From: Candidatus Lindowbacteria bacterium RIFCSPLOWO2_12_FULL_62_27
Lineage (GTDB): Bacteria > Lindowbacteria > 2-12-FULL-62-27
Reading direction: 5' to 3'
Length of the DNA stretch: 64,000 bases
NCBI GenBank assembly: GCA_001784175.1
Contig: MFPR01000026.1
Span: 1-64,000, forward strand
Part shown: positions 1 through 11,200 of the stretch, piece after piece
Layout of the letters: each line of letters begins with the position of its first letter
Position numbering within the stretch: position 1 is the first letter of the stretch
Translations under genes and position numbers: made by a program
Notes under the pieces: generated by a model
What the model was told of the DNA's origin: nothing
Database searches by the model: none
What the model saw: the letters and a program-made list of their open reading frames with translations, nothing else

Positions 1-999
1 GGTGAATTGTGGAACACCGCTCGGAAAAATATGAACGTCTCGACCGCGTTCGGCCAGAACATCACAAAGGCGAGCGACAATTCGGTGAAGAGCGCGATCA
101 ACAACCAGAACTATCAGCTCTCGACATCGAGCGGCCGCCACACGTTCTCGACATTCTACCGATACCAGATCACGCAGGAAAAGACGGCGGCGACGGGCGA
201 CCGGCGCAACGCCAGCAACGGACTCACGTACGGCCTGAAGGAGATTCCGTGGAAAGTGTTCCTGTATCCGAAGAAGCCCTTCTCGACCGACCTCACGCTG
301 AACGCGACGCGCACGCGCGACAAATCCATCGACGCCGCGGGCCGGTCGCACCAGCGGCAGTATGGGGCCGGCGCGCAGACAAAGGTGAACGACGACGAGC
401 GGCTCAATATCGACTACAGTCTCGGCCTCACGGACAACGACAACGTCAACAGCGACATCCGCACGATAAACTGGAAGTGCGCGTACGTTGTGCAGAAGTT
501 CATTCAGGATGATGGGAGTTTCACGCTGTCGTACACGTCGAACAAAACGGAGGAGGAGATCACGACGCAGAACTACCGCGAAGCGGTCTGGCGCGCGGAC
601 GCGGCGCTGAAATGGGGCGGCCCGGCGCCGGAGGTGGTGGCCAAGCGCGACGAGGCGGAGGCTGCGGTGAAAGAGATTCTGAACGTGTACGCGGAAGAAG
701 ACATATTGAAATTCATGCAACGCCTCAGCCCGAACTTCAAGGGCGACCGGATCGCCTTCGAGAATCAAGTCCGCGCGTTGTACGACCGCGTGGACGCGAT
801 CAAGTACGAGGGCGTGTGGGCATCGGGGTTTGTCCCCGGAGACAACGTGATCGAACTGACGTTCCGCTGGCAGCGCCGCTGGCGCGTGTATGCGACCGGC
901 GCCGAAGAATCCGCCACGGGCGTCGCGCTGTTCCGTCTCGAAAAGTCCGGTGATAAATGGCTCCTGCAGGAGATCCGCGAGACCAGCCCACTTTTCTAA
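1..999 (+). CDS. 5'-truncated outer-membrane/beta-rich protein with C-terminal NTF2-like domain
   Basis: The reading frame is open to the left edge, so the true start lies outside the window; the in-frame TTG at 7 is not convincing. The first two thirds (to about residue 205) are alternating polar/hydrophobic strands with many aromatics, Asn and Thr, as in outer-membrane beta-barrels or extracellular beta-sheet proteins. The last 110 residues switch composition: an Ala/Glu-rich helix is followed by strands with a terminal KWLLQEI segment, resembling an NTF2/SnoaL-like domain of the kind attached to exported proteins. No signal peptide is visible because the N-terminus is missing. Function unknown. 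It ends 70 nt before a strong promoter, so it is probably the last gene of an upstream unit. Confidence 0.6.
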   Translation, partial: GELWNTARKNMNVSTAFGQNITKASDNSVKSAINNQNYQLSTSSGRHTFSTFYRYQITQEKTAATGDRRNASNGLTYGLKEIPWKVFLYPKKPFSTDLTLNATRTRDKSIDAAGRSHQRQYGAGAQTKVNDDERLNIDYSLGLTDNDNVNSDIRTINWKCAYVVQKFIQDDGSFTLSYTSNKTEEEITTQNYREAVWRADAALKWGGPAPEVVAKRDEAEAAVKEILNVYAEEDILKFMQRLSPNFKGDRIAFENQVRALYDRVDAIKYEGVWASGFVPGDNVIELTFRWQRRWRVYATGAEESATGVALFRLEKSGDKWLLQEIRETSPLF

Positions 1000-1069
1000 A
1001 TTCGACCCCGCCGGACACATTTTAAATCGTAGAATGGGAGAACATTGATTTCAACTCTGCGAAACAAAT

Positions 1070-1097
1070 TTGACATCGGCGAATAGTGCGATAGAAT
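1070..1097 (+). promoter_or_regulatory. sigma70-type promoter of putative small RNA or leader
   Basis: A perfect TTGACA (1070-1075) and a TAGAAT -10 (1092-1097) are separated by 16 bp. The predicted transcription start is near 1104. There is no good start codon close by; the next supported gene begins at 1385. Confidence 0.7.
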
Positions 1098-1103
1098 AGA
1101 GGC

Positions 1104-1243
1104 GTTCGGATACTCGGGTAGGTTTCTCGTCCTTGGGGGAAGGTCCAAAAAGACAATCAAACGTGGAGATTTTGCGGTTCGGCTGGAGGTCTGAACCTCG
1201 TCAAGTTGTGTATCTAAAATCACATTTAGAGTGTGATTTTTTA
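1104..1243 (+). ncRNA. putative structured RNA (small RNA or attenuator-type leader), about 140 nt
   Basis: This stretch lies between a strong promoter and an intrinsic terminator and has no credible ORF on the plus strand. Visible hairpins are CCTT/AAGG around a G5 loop (1131-1143), GAGGT/ACCTC with a CTGA loop (1186-1199) and the terminator itself. A GATAC near 1109-1113 can pair with GTATC near 1210-1214 to close the structure. I could not match it to 6S RNA, SRP RNA or a riboswitch class I know. It could be a stand-alone small RNA or a leader that attenuates the PorV-like gene at 1385. Confidence 0.45.
1216..1243 (+). terminator. intrinsic terminator
   Basis: A perfect 9-bp stem, AAAATCACA (1216-1224) with TGTGATTTT (1232-1240), encloses a 7-nt loop and runs into a T-rich tail. 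The A-run before the stem makes it potentially bidirectional. It closes the transcript from the promoter at 1070 and lies about 140 bp before the next gene. Confidence 0.7.
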
Positions 1244-1384
1244 TACAGCGGGGCATTTTTTCGTTGCGGGGTCATATATCATAACCTCTTTATATATAGA
1301 AGATTACATTGATTTCTTGGCGGTTGGATGCCCATGCTCATTTATTGCTGAATAAGACGTATACGGGAGGGAGACAGGGGGGTC

Positions 1385-2281
1385 ATGGTGGAGAAGAAGC
1401 GGGTGGTTTTGCAGTCAATTGTGCTGGTTCTCATAGCGACTGGTCCGGCGGTCGCGAGGGAGGATGGTGCGGGCACGACGACTGCGGATTTTCTAAAAGT
1501 GGGCACTCAGGCCCAGGCGCTGGCGCAGGCGGAGGCGGTGACGGCGCTGGCGGACGGCATTTCGTTTGTGTCCTACAATCCGGCGAGTGTCCAGATGAAG
1601 AGCATGACGCTTACGGCGACGCATGCCCTGCTCTACGAGGGCGTGTCGCTCGAAGAGATCGCGCTGGGAATCCCGTTTGGGCCGAAGGCCGGTTTGGTGA
1701 TCCGCGGAAACGGCATCGTGTTCGACCGCACAGAGCGTACGGACCAGAACGGCAATCGTCTGGGAACGTACGGCTCGACGTCGTTTGCGGCCGGAGCCGG
1801 TTTCTACGGGCATGTGGGGCCGCTGTCGCTGGGCATGTTCGGAAAGACCATCCGTCAAAAGATCGATGCGCATGAATCGTCGGCTGCGGCGGCCGATTTT
1901 GGGGTCCGGTACCTGACGCCGCTGCCGGGTCTCTCTCTCGGCGCGTCGCTTCTCAACGTCGGCCGGCCGGCGACGTTTATTGCGCAGCAGGACGAACTGC
2001 CGCGCGCGGCCCGCGCCGGGATCGGCTATCATCTTGGATTTTTGAAACTCGGCGCGGACGCCGTCCAATACCGGGGCCAACCGGTCCAGGCGGCCGCCGG
2101 CGCGGAGTTGACGCTTTTCAGCGGGTTGAAGCTTCGGGCGGGCTACCGCACGAAAACGCCCCTGACCTCCCCCTACAACGCCGGGATCGGGTTTCGGTTC
2201 TCAGCGCTCGATCTCAGCTACGCCTACAATCCGGGTGACGTCTTCGGCGCCGCCCACCGGCTGACGGTGACGGTGCGGTGA
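1385..2281 (+). CDS. PorV/PorQ-family outer-membrane protein (UPF0164-like)
   Basis: 298 residues. A signal peptide (KKR, then a hydrophobic stretch ending GPAVA-RED) is followed by a FLKVGTQAQALAQAEAVTALADG segment and an S-Y-NPASVQ motif, the usual opening of PorV/PorQ/UPF0164 barrel proteins. The rest is a regular series of amphipathic strands (LGASLLNVG, GLKLRAGYR, LDLSYAYNPG) ending in RLTVTVR. In type IX secretion PorV shuttles substrates at the outer membrane; PorQ-like relatives in other phyla have no settled role. Purine-rich GGGAGGGAGA and GGGGGG tracts just upstream serve as ribosome-binding sequence for the ATG. Its stop overlaps the GTG of the giant protein by 4 nt (GTGA), so the two are translationally coupled and plausibly act together at the surface. 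Confidence 0.8.
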   Translation: MVEKKRVVLQSIVLVLIATGPAVAREDGAGTTTADFLKVGTQAQALAQAEAVTALADGISFVSYNPASVQMKSMTLTATHALLYEGVSLEEIALGIPFGPKAGLVIRGNGIVFDRTERTDQNGNRLGTYGSTSFAAGAGFYGHVGPLSLGMFGKTIRQKIDAHESSAAAADFGVRYLTPLPGLSLGASLLNVGRPATFIAQQDELPRAARAGIGYHLGFLKLGADAVQYRGQPVQAAAGAELTLFSGLKLRAGYRTKTPLTSPYNAGIGFRFSALDLSYAYNPGDVFGAAHRLTVTVR

Positions 2282-5200
2282 CCCTCCTTCGCCTCTCCAT
2301 ATTAATATATATGGCGCTGGGGGTCGGCGCGTGGGGGTGGGCCGCCGACCTCGATGCAGCGCGGTTTTTGCACACTCCCAAGGACAGCCACCTGATCGAT
2401 CAGCCGTTGCGGATATCGGCGCAATTGACCGAAGCCGCCGGCGTCTCCTCCGTGCAACTCTTCTACAAAAGCCCGGACCGGGCAACCTACACCGTGAAAA
2501 CGATGCAGGCGTCCTGGCAGGCGGACCTTGCGCCGGGGGAACTGTCGCCGCTGGGGCTCAGCTACTTTTTCGAGGCGAAGTATGCGGACGGCCGGGCGTA
2601 CCGGTCGCGGGATTACTCGACGGTCCTCTTGGTGGTCCCGCCCGCGATCCGGGAGATGCTGTACCGGGACGACGCGAGCGGGACGGACGTGAAGGTTGTG
2701 AAGGACGAATTGATCCTGAAACTGGACCCGGCGATGGCGCCGGAAGTTGTCCCCAACGCGATCAACCAGCTTATCCTGCGGCACAACGCGAAGGTTCTCG
2801 GCGTGGACAACGGGTCGCGGCTGGTCCGGATGCAGATTCCGTCGACGCTCGATCTTAAGGCCGTCCTCGCCGATTTGTCGGCGCAGAGCGCCGTCGCGTA
2901 CGCGCATCCGCACGGACTCTACGAGCCGGTCCTGACGCCCAACGATCCGATGCTGGAGGAGCAGTGGGCCGTGCAAAAAATGCGGCTGCCCGAAGCGTGG
3001 AACACGACGACCGGCGACGTGAACGTGATTGTCGGCATCATCGACACGGGCCGCGACCCGAACCATCCGGACCTCTCCGGGCAGTTTCTGCCGGGCTACG
3101 ACTATTACGCGAACGATCCCGACCCGTGGGACGTCGGCGGCCATGGCACGATGGTGGCCGGCGTGGTGGGCGCGATCGGGAACAACGGCACGGGCGTGGC
3201 GGGCACGAATTGGAAGTGCAAGATACTGCCGTACCGGGTGGGGGACTGGTCGCTGTCGATCTGGGCGATCGTGCAGTCGTTGCGGGACGCGACGGACAAG
3301 GGCGCGCGCGTGATCAACATGAGTTTCGGCGGATTCGGCGGCTGGCCGGCGATGCACGACGCGCTGAAGTACGCCTACTCGAAGGGCGTGGTCCTGATCG
3401 CGGCCGCCGGCAATTCGTACACGCAAACGCCCGTCTATCCGGCCGCCTATCCGGAAGTCATCGGCGTCGTGGCGACGAACCGGTCGGACCAGAAGGCGTA
3501 TTTTTCGAGTTACGGCAGTTGGGTGGACGTTTCGGCGCCCGGCCAGGAAATCCTGACGACCACGGTCGGCGGCGGATACAAATCCGTCAACGGAACATCG
3601 TTCGCCTCGCCCTACACGGCGGGCCTCGCCAGCCTGCTTCTGTCGGTGAACCCGACGCTGACCAACGAGGAAGTCCGGGAGATTTTGCGGTCGACGGCGG
3701 TCGATCTCGGGTCGGCCGGCTTCGACAACGTGTTCGGCTATGGCCGGATCGACGCTCCGGCCGCTGTGATGGCGGCCCGGGGCGCCGCGGCGGACGACAC
3801 GCCGCCGGTCATCACGCATTTTCCAGTCCGCGAGGTGGACCCGGGAATTTCGGTGAGCGTGCTGGCCGCCGTGACCGACAACGTCGCCGTGCACAGCGGC
3901 ATTCTGTCGTACCGTCGAAAGGGCGACGCGACGTTCACCGAGTCGATCATGTCGTATCTGGGCGGCACGCTGTACGAGGGCGTCATTCCCAAGTCGACCG
4001 TCGAGCCGCCGGCGGTCGAGTACTCGCTGCGGGCGCGGGACGCGAAAGGCAACTGGTCGTTCACGCCGGTCTACACGATCGCGATGAAGGACCGCACGCC
4101 CCCGGTGGTTCAGCACACGCCGCCGTCGCAGGCCGATTCGGGCCTGCCGATGACGATCGCCGCGACCGTGACCGACGACGTCGGCGTGAAGTCGGCGACG
4201 GCGCATGTGCGGATGCGGGGAGAGTCCGGGTACACGGCGTATGAAATGACGGCGGGTCCCAACCAGCAGTATCAGGCGACGATCCCGGGACCGGCCGTCC
4301 GGATGCCCGCCATTCAATATTATTTTTCCGCCACCGACACCGCCGGCAACCAGCCCCCGACCGGCCAGCCGGGGAGCGCGGCGGCGCCGCACGAGGTCAA
4401 GGTCGTGTACGTCGACCGCACGCCGCCGTTTGTGGCGCACGATCCGGTGGCGGCCGCGCAGCCGGCGCATCTGCCAGTGCGGGTCGAGGCGCGAATCACC
4501 GACGACGTCGGCGTCGCCGGCGCGACGCTGTTCTTCCGGCCGCGCGGAAAGCCTCTCTTCGACACGGCGCCGATGATGCCGTCCGGCGCCGACTCCTACA
4601 TCGCGCTCATTCCCGCATCGGCCGTCGTGTCGCCGGCGGTTGAATACTACATCGACGCGACCGACTCCGCCGGCAACCGGCCGGCGGGCGGCCGTACTCC
4701 CGGATCGGCGAGTCTGCCGAACGGGTTTCCGGTTCCGGCCGACACGTCGCCTCCGACGATCCGGCACACGGCGCTCGGAACGCCGCCGGACGCGCTGATC
4801 GAGGGCCTGCCGGTCGTGGTGTCGGCGATCGCGCTGGACAACCACGGCGTTCAGGCGATGCGGCTGCATCACAAACCGGCGGGAGCTTCGTCGCATTTCG
4901 TCCGGCCGATGACGTACACGCTGTCGAACCGTTTCGAAGCCGCGCTGACCGAAAAGGACGCGGTGGGTCCCGCCATTCATTATTATCTGGTCGCGTCGGA
5001 TTCCGACGGCAACGAAACGACGTGGGGTCCGGCCGAAGTTCCGGTGCATGCCAAAGTGGCGATCATGACGGCGGCAGGCGACACGCGCGCGCTCTGGGCG
5101 CCGGGCGCGGATCAGGTTTTGTTCAAGGACCCAAAGACCGGCCTGTACGCGCGGATGGCCGTCCCGCATTTCGACACCGCGCATTTTTCGTGGTCGGCCG

Positions 5201-8200
5201 ACCTCACGAAGCTCGTGATGGCGGGCCGGTCGGGCGATTCGTGGCTGGTCTACGTGATCACGCTGGAGGATTCCATTCCCAGGGCGCACCGGGTCACGGA
5301 CGGCGATTGGCTGGATCTTTATCCGAGCTGGTCGGCCGACGGGAAGTTTTTGTTGTTCGCGTCGAACCGCGCGGGCGAATGGGACATTTTCATGAAACCG
5401 GTGGACTCGGACAGCGACGGCATCCCGGACACCGGCGGGGCGATCGTCAAGCTGTCGGCCGACACGGGCGCGCGCGGCAAGGGCGATGTCCTCGGCGTGG
5501 CGCGATTGGCTGCGCCGGGCGCGCTGGAGGTGGTGCGCGGGAAGGTGCCGATCATCGGCGGCGTGTTTGCCCTGGTTCAAGCCGATCAGATGACCCAGGC
5601 GCCGGCGGAAGGATACCGAATAGAGGCAGCGCCGGAGACGAACCCACAAGAGACGACGCTGATCGAGAGCGTGAACGGGTTGAAAACGATACTGTTCGAC
5701 GCCAAGCTGGGCGAGTGGACGCCGCCCTCGGATACGCCGGGAAAATATTCGGTCTGTTTGCACGCGCAAACGTCCGGGCGGTCTGCCAGGGAATGCGTGA
5801 CGGTGTGGGTTCCGGGTCTCGCCGTGACGCTGGAGGCGAAGCCGACGGAGATGTTCCCGGACCAGGCGACTGTGGAGGTACGCGGCGAGGCGCGATATAA
5901 CTTCGGCGCGCTGGGCGCCGGCTTGCCGGTGACGATCTGGGTGCTCGGGACCGGTAGGTCGGTCAGCGCGGTCACGAACGCCTCCGGGCAATTCTACGCC
6001 GAGCTTCCGGCGCCCAGCGTTCCCGGCGAGTATCGGCTGCACGCGGCGGTCACCGACACGTGGGGCTTGATCGCGCGCGCCGAGACGCCGATTACGGTGA
6101 AGGCCAAGAAAATCGTACTGACGATCGATCTCGACCCCACGGAAACATTCGCGCAAGAACCTGTCCGCGCGTTCGGCCGCGCGGTCTATGAGGACAGCCT
6201 TCCGGTGGTCAACCGGGAGGTGACGCTGGAGATCAAGGAGACCTTCAGGAAATATTTCGCGCTCACCGACTCGACCGGCGCCTATTCGGTTCCGGGCGTA
6301 TCGGCGGGCAAACCGGGGCTTTACCATGTCCACGCGCAAGTGTCCGACAGTTTCACCAGCGCGGTCACGCACGCCGAGCTGCGGCTTCGCGGGCAGGCGG
6401 TGGAGCTGACCGAGCAACTTTTACCGCCCGTCGTTTTCACCGGCGCCTACACGTCGGTGTCGGGCACGGCGGTTTACCGGACCACGCGCGCGCCCCTTAA
6501 GGACGCGCCGGTGGCGATCTCGCCGTCCTGGTATCCGGAGCCTGTCTCCGTCCGGACCGACACCGCCGGCCGGTATCTCGCGCTGATCCAGGCGTCGGAT
6601 CGGGCCGGGACGATGCCGGTGCAGGTCACGGCCGGCGACGGGTTTGAAACCGCGAGCGTGCAGCGCGACCTTGTGATGCTGGATTTTTCCTACGGAAATC
6701 CGTTGAAAATCGAAGTGACGATGCGGCCGGATTCGCCGGCCGTCTGGCGCGGGCGGCCCTTCGGGATCACCGGCGACGCGATCTATGTCTATGCGGACCG
6801 TCGCTGGCCCGTCGAGGAAGGCCGCGTGGACCTCGCGATGGACAGCGTTGGCCCCTTGGGGACGCTGTCGTTGACGCGCGACGACGGCGGCCGATTCTCC
6901 TGGAACGGCGCCGCTCCTCGCACGCCGGACACCTACCGGATCCGCGCGACGGTCACCGACCGGTTTGAGCTGAAAGGCCGATCGGAGACGGACCAGGTGG
7001 TGAAGGACCGGCCGCTGATCGTCAAGGGCTTTGCCGACAAGACCGATCCGTACCGGATGTTTCTCCTGAATTTCTTCGGGCACCTGTACTATCCGGACGG
7101 CGGCGCAGTCGAAGCCGCGACGGTGAGCTGCACGTCGAGCCCGCCGGGATATGAAAAAGCGGTGCAGGACTATTTCGATCCCTCGTACGACGGATACTTC
7201 GTCATGCAATTCTTTTCGCCGAACAGGGTCGACACGTACACGCTGCAGTTCCGGGCGGTGGATTCGTACGGCGGAACCGGGGAGACGCAACTCATCGCGA
7301 CGGTGCGGCCGCTGAACGTGAAGGTGACCGCCGGCGTATCGGACTCGATCGTTCCGGCCCGCCTGACGCCGACGGTGCGGGGCAAGGGCATATACATTGA
7401 AAATCAGATCCAGGTGGTGGAAGCGCCGGCGGCCATCCGGTCGACGACGGGGTCAGGCGCGGTCTGGACGGGAAAAACAAACATTCTCGGCGAATTTTCG
7501 AGCGTCGCCGCGCTCCCGCGCGCCGATTTCGAAACCTATCAGCTCACCGTGGACGACGGCCTGTCGGCGGACACCGCGGAAATCGGATTGACCATCCTGT
7601 CGGACTCCATCGTCATCGACGCGCATCTGGACACAGCGATCGTGCCGGACGAAGCGTCGTGGTTGAAGAGTCTCCCGCCGCCGGCCCGGGTTTGGTTGAC
7701 GGCGCGGCCGCGGCATCCGAAAGGCTATGCGCTCTATCGCGAGGGCGCGACGCGCGTGACCGTGACGAACGCGCTGACGGGCGGCGCGGTGTGGGAGACG
7801 GCGTGGACGGCGGCGCCTCTGGGCGAGGGGAAGGACGCGCGGGAGCGGGACGAGGTCGCGGTCCCGGTTCCGACGAGCGCCGGAGAGTTTCGCGTCTCGA
7901 TCTGGATGGAGGACCGCTACGGCGAAGGCGAAACGTCGGTGCTCCTGACGGTCTACACGCCGAGCGAGCCGAAAGACGATCTCGCGCTCGAACTGAATCT
8001 GGACACGAGCGTCGTATCGCCGGGCGCGGTGGTGACGGCCTGGGGCACGCTGGTTTACTCCGGCCTGTCGACCGGCGATCAGGACGACACGGTATTGATT
8101 GAGAATAGTGTCTCGAAGGAACACTGGGAAGGCGTGTATCGCGCGACCGAAAAGAAATTCACGCGGGTTTTTTCGGCGCCGGCCGCCACGGGCGCCTATC

Positions 8201-11200
8201 CGATCGTGGCGTCGAAATGGCACAGCGGCAAGCGGGCCGAGGATGCCGAGATTTTGTTCGTGGTGAAGGGCACGGATACGCCGCCGCCTCCACCGCCTCC
8301 GCCGCCTCCGCCCCCGCCGCCTCCGCCCCCGCCGCCTCCGCCCCCGCCGCCTCCGCCGCCGATCAAGCTCATCATCGTGACGGTGCCGGCGCTCTACATG
8401 GCCGACCCCGGCGATCCCGTGGCGGTGGAAGGGTCGGCGGCCTATACCACAGGCGAGGATGTTTACCCCGGCGTGGCGACGCTCTATCGGGGTTCCACGT
8501 CGATGGCGACCGTGATGCTGTCTCTGCACGGCCGGTTCCGGTTTCCGGAATTTCCGGCGCCGTCGGCCGTGACGGAATACGAGGTCGTGGTGGAGGACGG
8601 CACGCGCGCCGGCCGGGCCACGTTCAAAGTCGTGCCGCCCCCGCCTCCACCGCCGCCCCCGCCGCCGCCCCCGCCGCCTCCACCACCGCCTCCGCCCCCG
8701 CCGCCCACGCCGCCCGCGCCGTACGTCAAGCTCTATCCGGTCCAGTCGCCGGACGGCAAGTACGTGGCCTTTTCGGGCCGGAAGGTCGGGACGACCGATT
8801 CGCTGAACATCTACATTCTGGAGACGGCCAATCCTGCGGCGATCATTCCTTTCACGGCCGAATACGCCAACGACCAGTTTCCGGCATGGTCGGCGGACGG
8901 AAAAACAATCGCGTTCGGATCAAAGCGATCCGGAAATTTCGACATCTGGTCCAAGCCGGTCGACGGCAACGGCGACGGCAAGCCGGACAGCACGGGCCGC
9001 GCCGCGCAACTGACGCGATGGGAAGGCGAGGACAACAAACCCACGTGGTCGCCGGACGGCCGCAAGATCGCGTTCCATTCCGACCGCGCCGGCAACTACG
9101 ACATTTACGTTCAGAACGCGAGCGGTTCAGGCGAGCCTCTGCGGTTGACGGAGAACGCCGCCTACGACGCGCATCCGCACTGGTCGGCGGACGGGAAATA
9201 CATCACGTTCCACTCAAACCGCCGAGCGAAGGAGAGGCTGGCGGACGGAAGTTCCGAGAAGACGTCGATCGGCCTCGTGCTGGACGAGAGCAGCAGCGTG
9301 GACGACGAATCATTCTTGAAGCTGTCCAGCGGCGCCGGCCGGTTTCTCGAGAACCTTGCGGCGGGCGTGTCGGTGGCGGTGACCAAGTTCGACCAGCGCG
9401 TGAAGACGATACAGGATTTCACGGAAGACAAGAAACTCTTGACTGAGGCCTGCGGCACGAGAACCTTCGGCTGCGCGACGGCGATCTACGACGCGCTCTT
9501 CGAATCGCTGGGCCGGCTGGCGGCGCGGCCGGGCCGCCGGATGGCGCTGTTGGTGTCCGACGGATGGGACAATTCGAGCAAGAAAACGATGACGGACGTG
9601 ATCCGGTACGCCACGGAGAACAACATCCAGATATTCGGGGTGTTCGTGTCCAACGCTTTGTATCCCTCGAACCCGGAGCCGTTGCGGATTCTGACCAAGG
9701 CCACGGGCGGCGCGCTGATCGAGATCGACGATTTCGGCGGCGTGACGTCGGGGCTGGAGCATGTGATGAAGCTGTACGACGAGCTCCTGGGTAATTTCAA
9801 CATCTGGTACGCGCCGGCCGAAGGCGGCGAAGCGCGGCAACTCACGGACGACCTGGCGGATGACCTGTATCCGGCGTTCAGCCCGGACGTGAAAAAAATC
9901 GCGTACGTGTCGTTCCGGAGCGGCAAGGGCGACATTTATGTGATCCGGTTCGACCCGACGACGCCGGAATCGCCGCAGCGCCTGTATCCCCCGGTGGCGC
10001 GGATTTCGGCGGACACCAGAGCAATCATGAAGTTCCCGCTGGCGTTGGATGGCGGCGCGTCCTCCGACGCCGACGGCAGGATCGTTGCCTACCGTTGGAG
10101 TTTCGGCGATGGGGGTCTCGGGGGGGACAGCATCGTGGGTCACGCTTACGAGAAGCCGGGTCCGTATACCGTCACGCTGACGGTGATCGACAACGACGGA
10201 CTGATCGATGAGGACAGCGTGCAGATCGTGGTCGACACCGCGCCACCGGGAACGGGCAAACCCTGTGCCCCCAATCTGTCGTCGTTTCAGATTGTCTTCC
10301 GTCCAAGCCAGACGCCGATGCCGACCGGATATGTCGGATATCCGTTTGTCCTCCATGACGGCGGCGTGTACAAGATGTTTTATCACGTGCGCCGGGACTA
10401 CGCGGGATCGCGGGCCGACCTCGAGAAACTCGGTATCGACACGCCTCCGGGAGAAATGCCGAACTTCTCCCATAACATGGTCTCTTATGCCGAGGGCGAG
10501 GACGGTGTTCGATGGACGCACCGTGGAGTTCTGGACGAGACATACGGGGTGGCCCATGTCGGACAGGGTATGGCGCTTGCAAGGGTTGGAACGCGTCTGG
10601 ATCTCATCCAGGAGGACTATCCCAAAATTCATATGAAGCGATTGGCGTCCTATCTCACGTACCGTTACCAGACCGCGGAGGGCGCCTGGAGTTCCAAGAT
10701 CACCCTGCTGGAGGGAACGGATGACCCCAAGAGCTGGGAGTCGACCATGACTCAGCGAACGGCCGCCTTCTTGACATCCTCCGACAGTCTGACGGCCCGG
10801 CTCTGGTACGGAGGTCTCAACAGCACGAGCGAGTTCGCGGACCATCCGCAGTCGATCGGCTTGGCGAAACTCGATTGGGACGAAAGCGGGCAAAGATGGA
10901 GAGCCCGCAGTCGGGAGCGCGTTCTTGCCGCGAGCGCCGAGCCCGGCCATGAATTCGAATCGGTGCAGGTGATGTATCCCTCGGTCCGCCAAATCGGGTC
11001 GGACTCTTATGTGATGTACTACCTCGGTTACCAGCATCCGGAAAAAACCTCCGTATGCCGCGCGTACAGCGCCGATGGGATTGCATGGGAAGGGCGCGAG
11101 AAATTGTTCGACGCGACCCACCTGCCGGCGCAAGTCAGCGACATCACAAGCGTGCAGCTTTTCAGCGATCCCAAGGACGGAAAGGAGTATCTGTATCTGA

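Noticed and set aside
1216-1243. Terminator of the first, truncated gene
   Set aside because: It lies over 200 nt after that stop and beyond a strong new promoter, so it more likely ends the small transcript.
2302-6417. 1371-residue open frame on the minus strand opposite the giant gene
   Set aside because: Arg/His-rich translation typical of antisense frames in GC-rich DNA; no motifs, and the plus strand encodes a clear subtilase and Ig domains.
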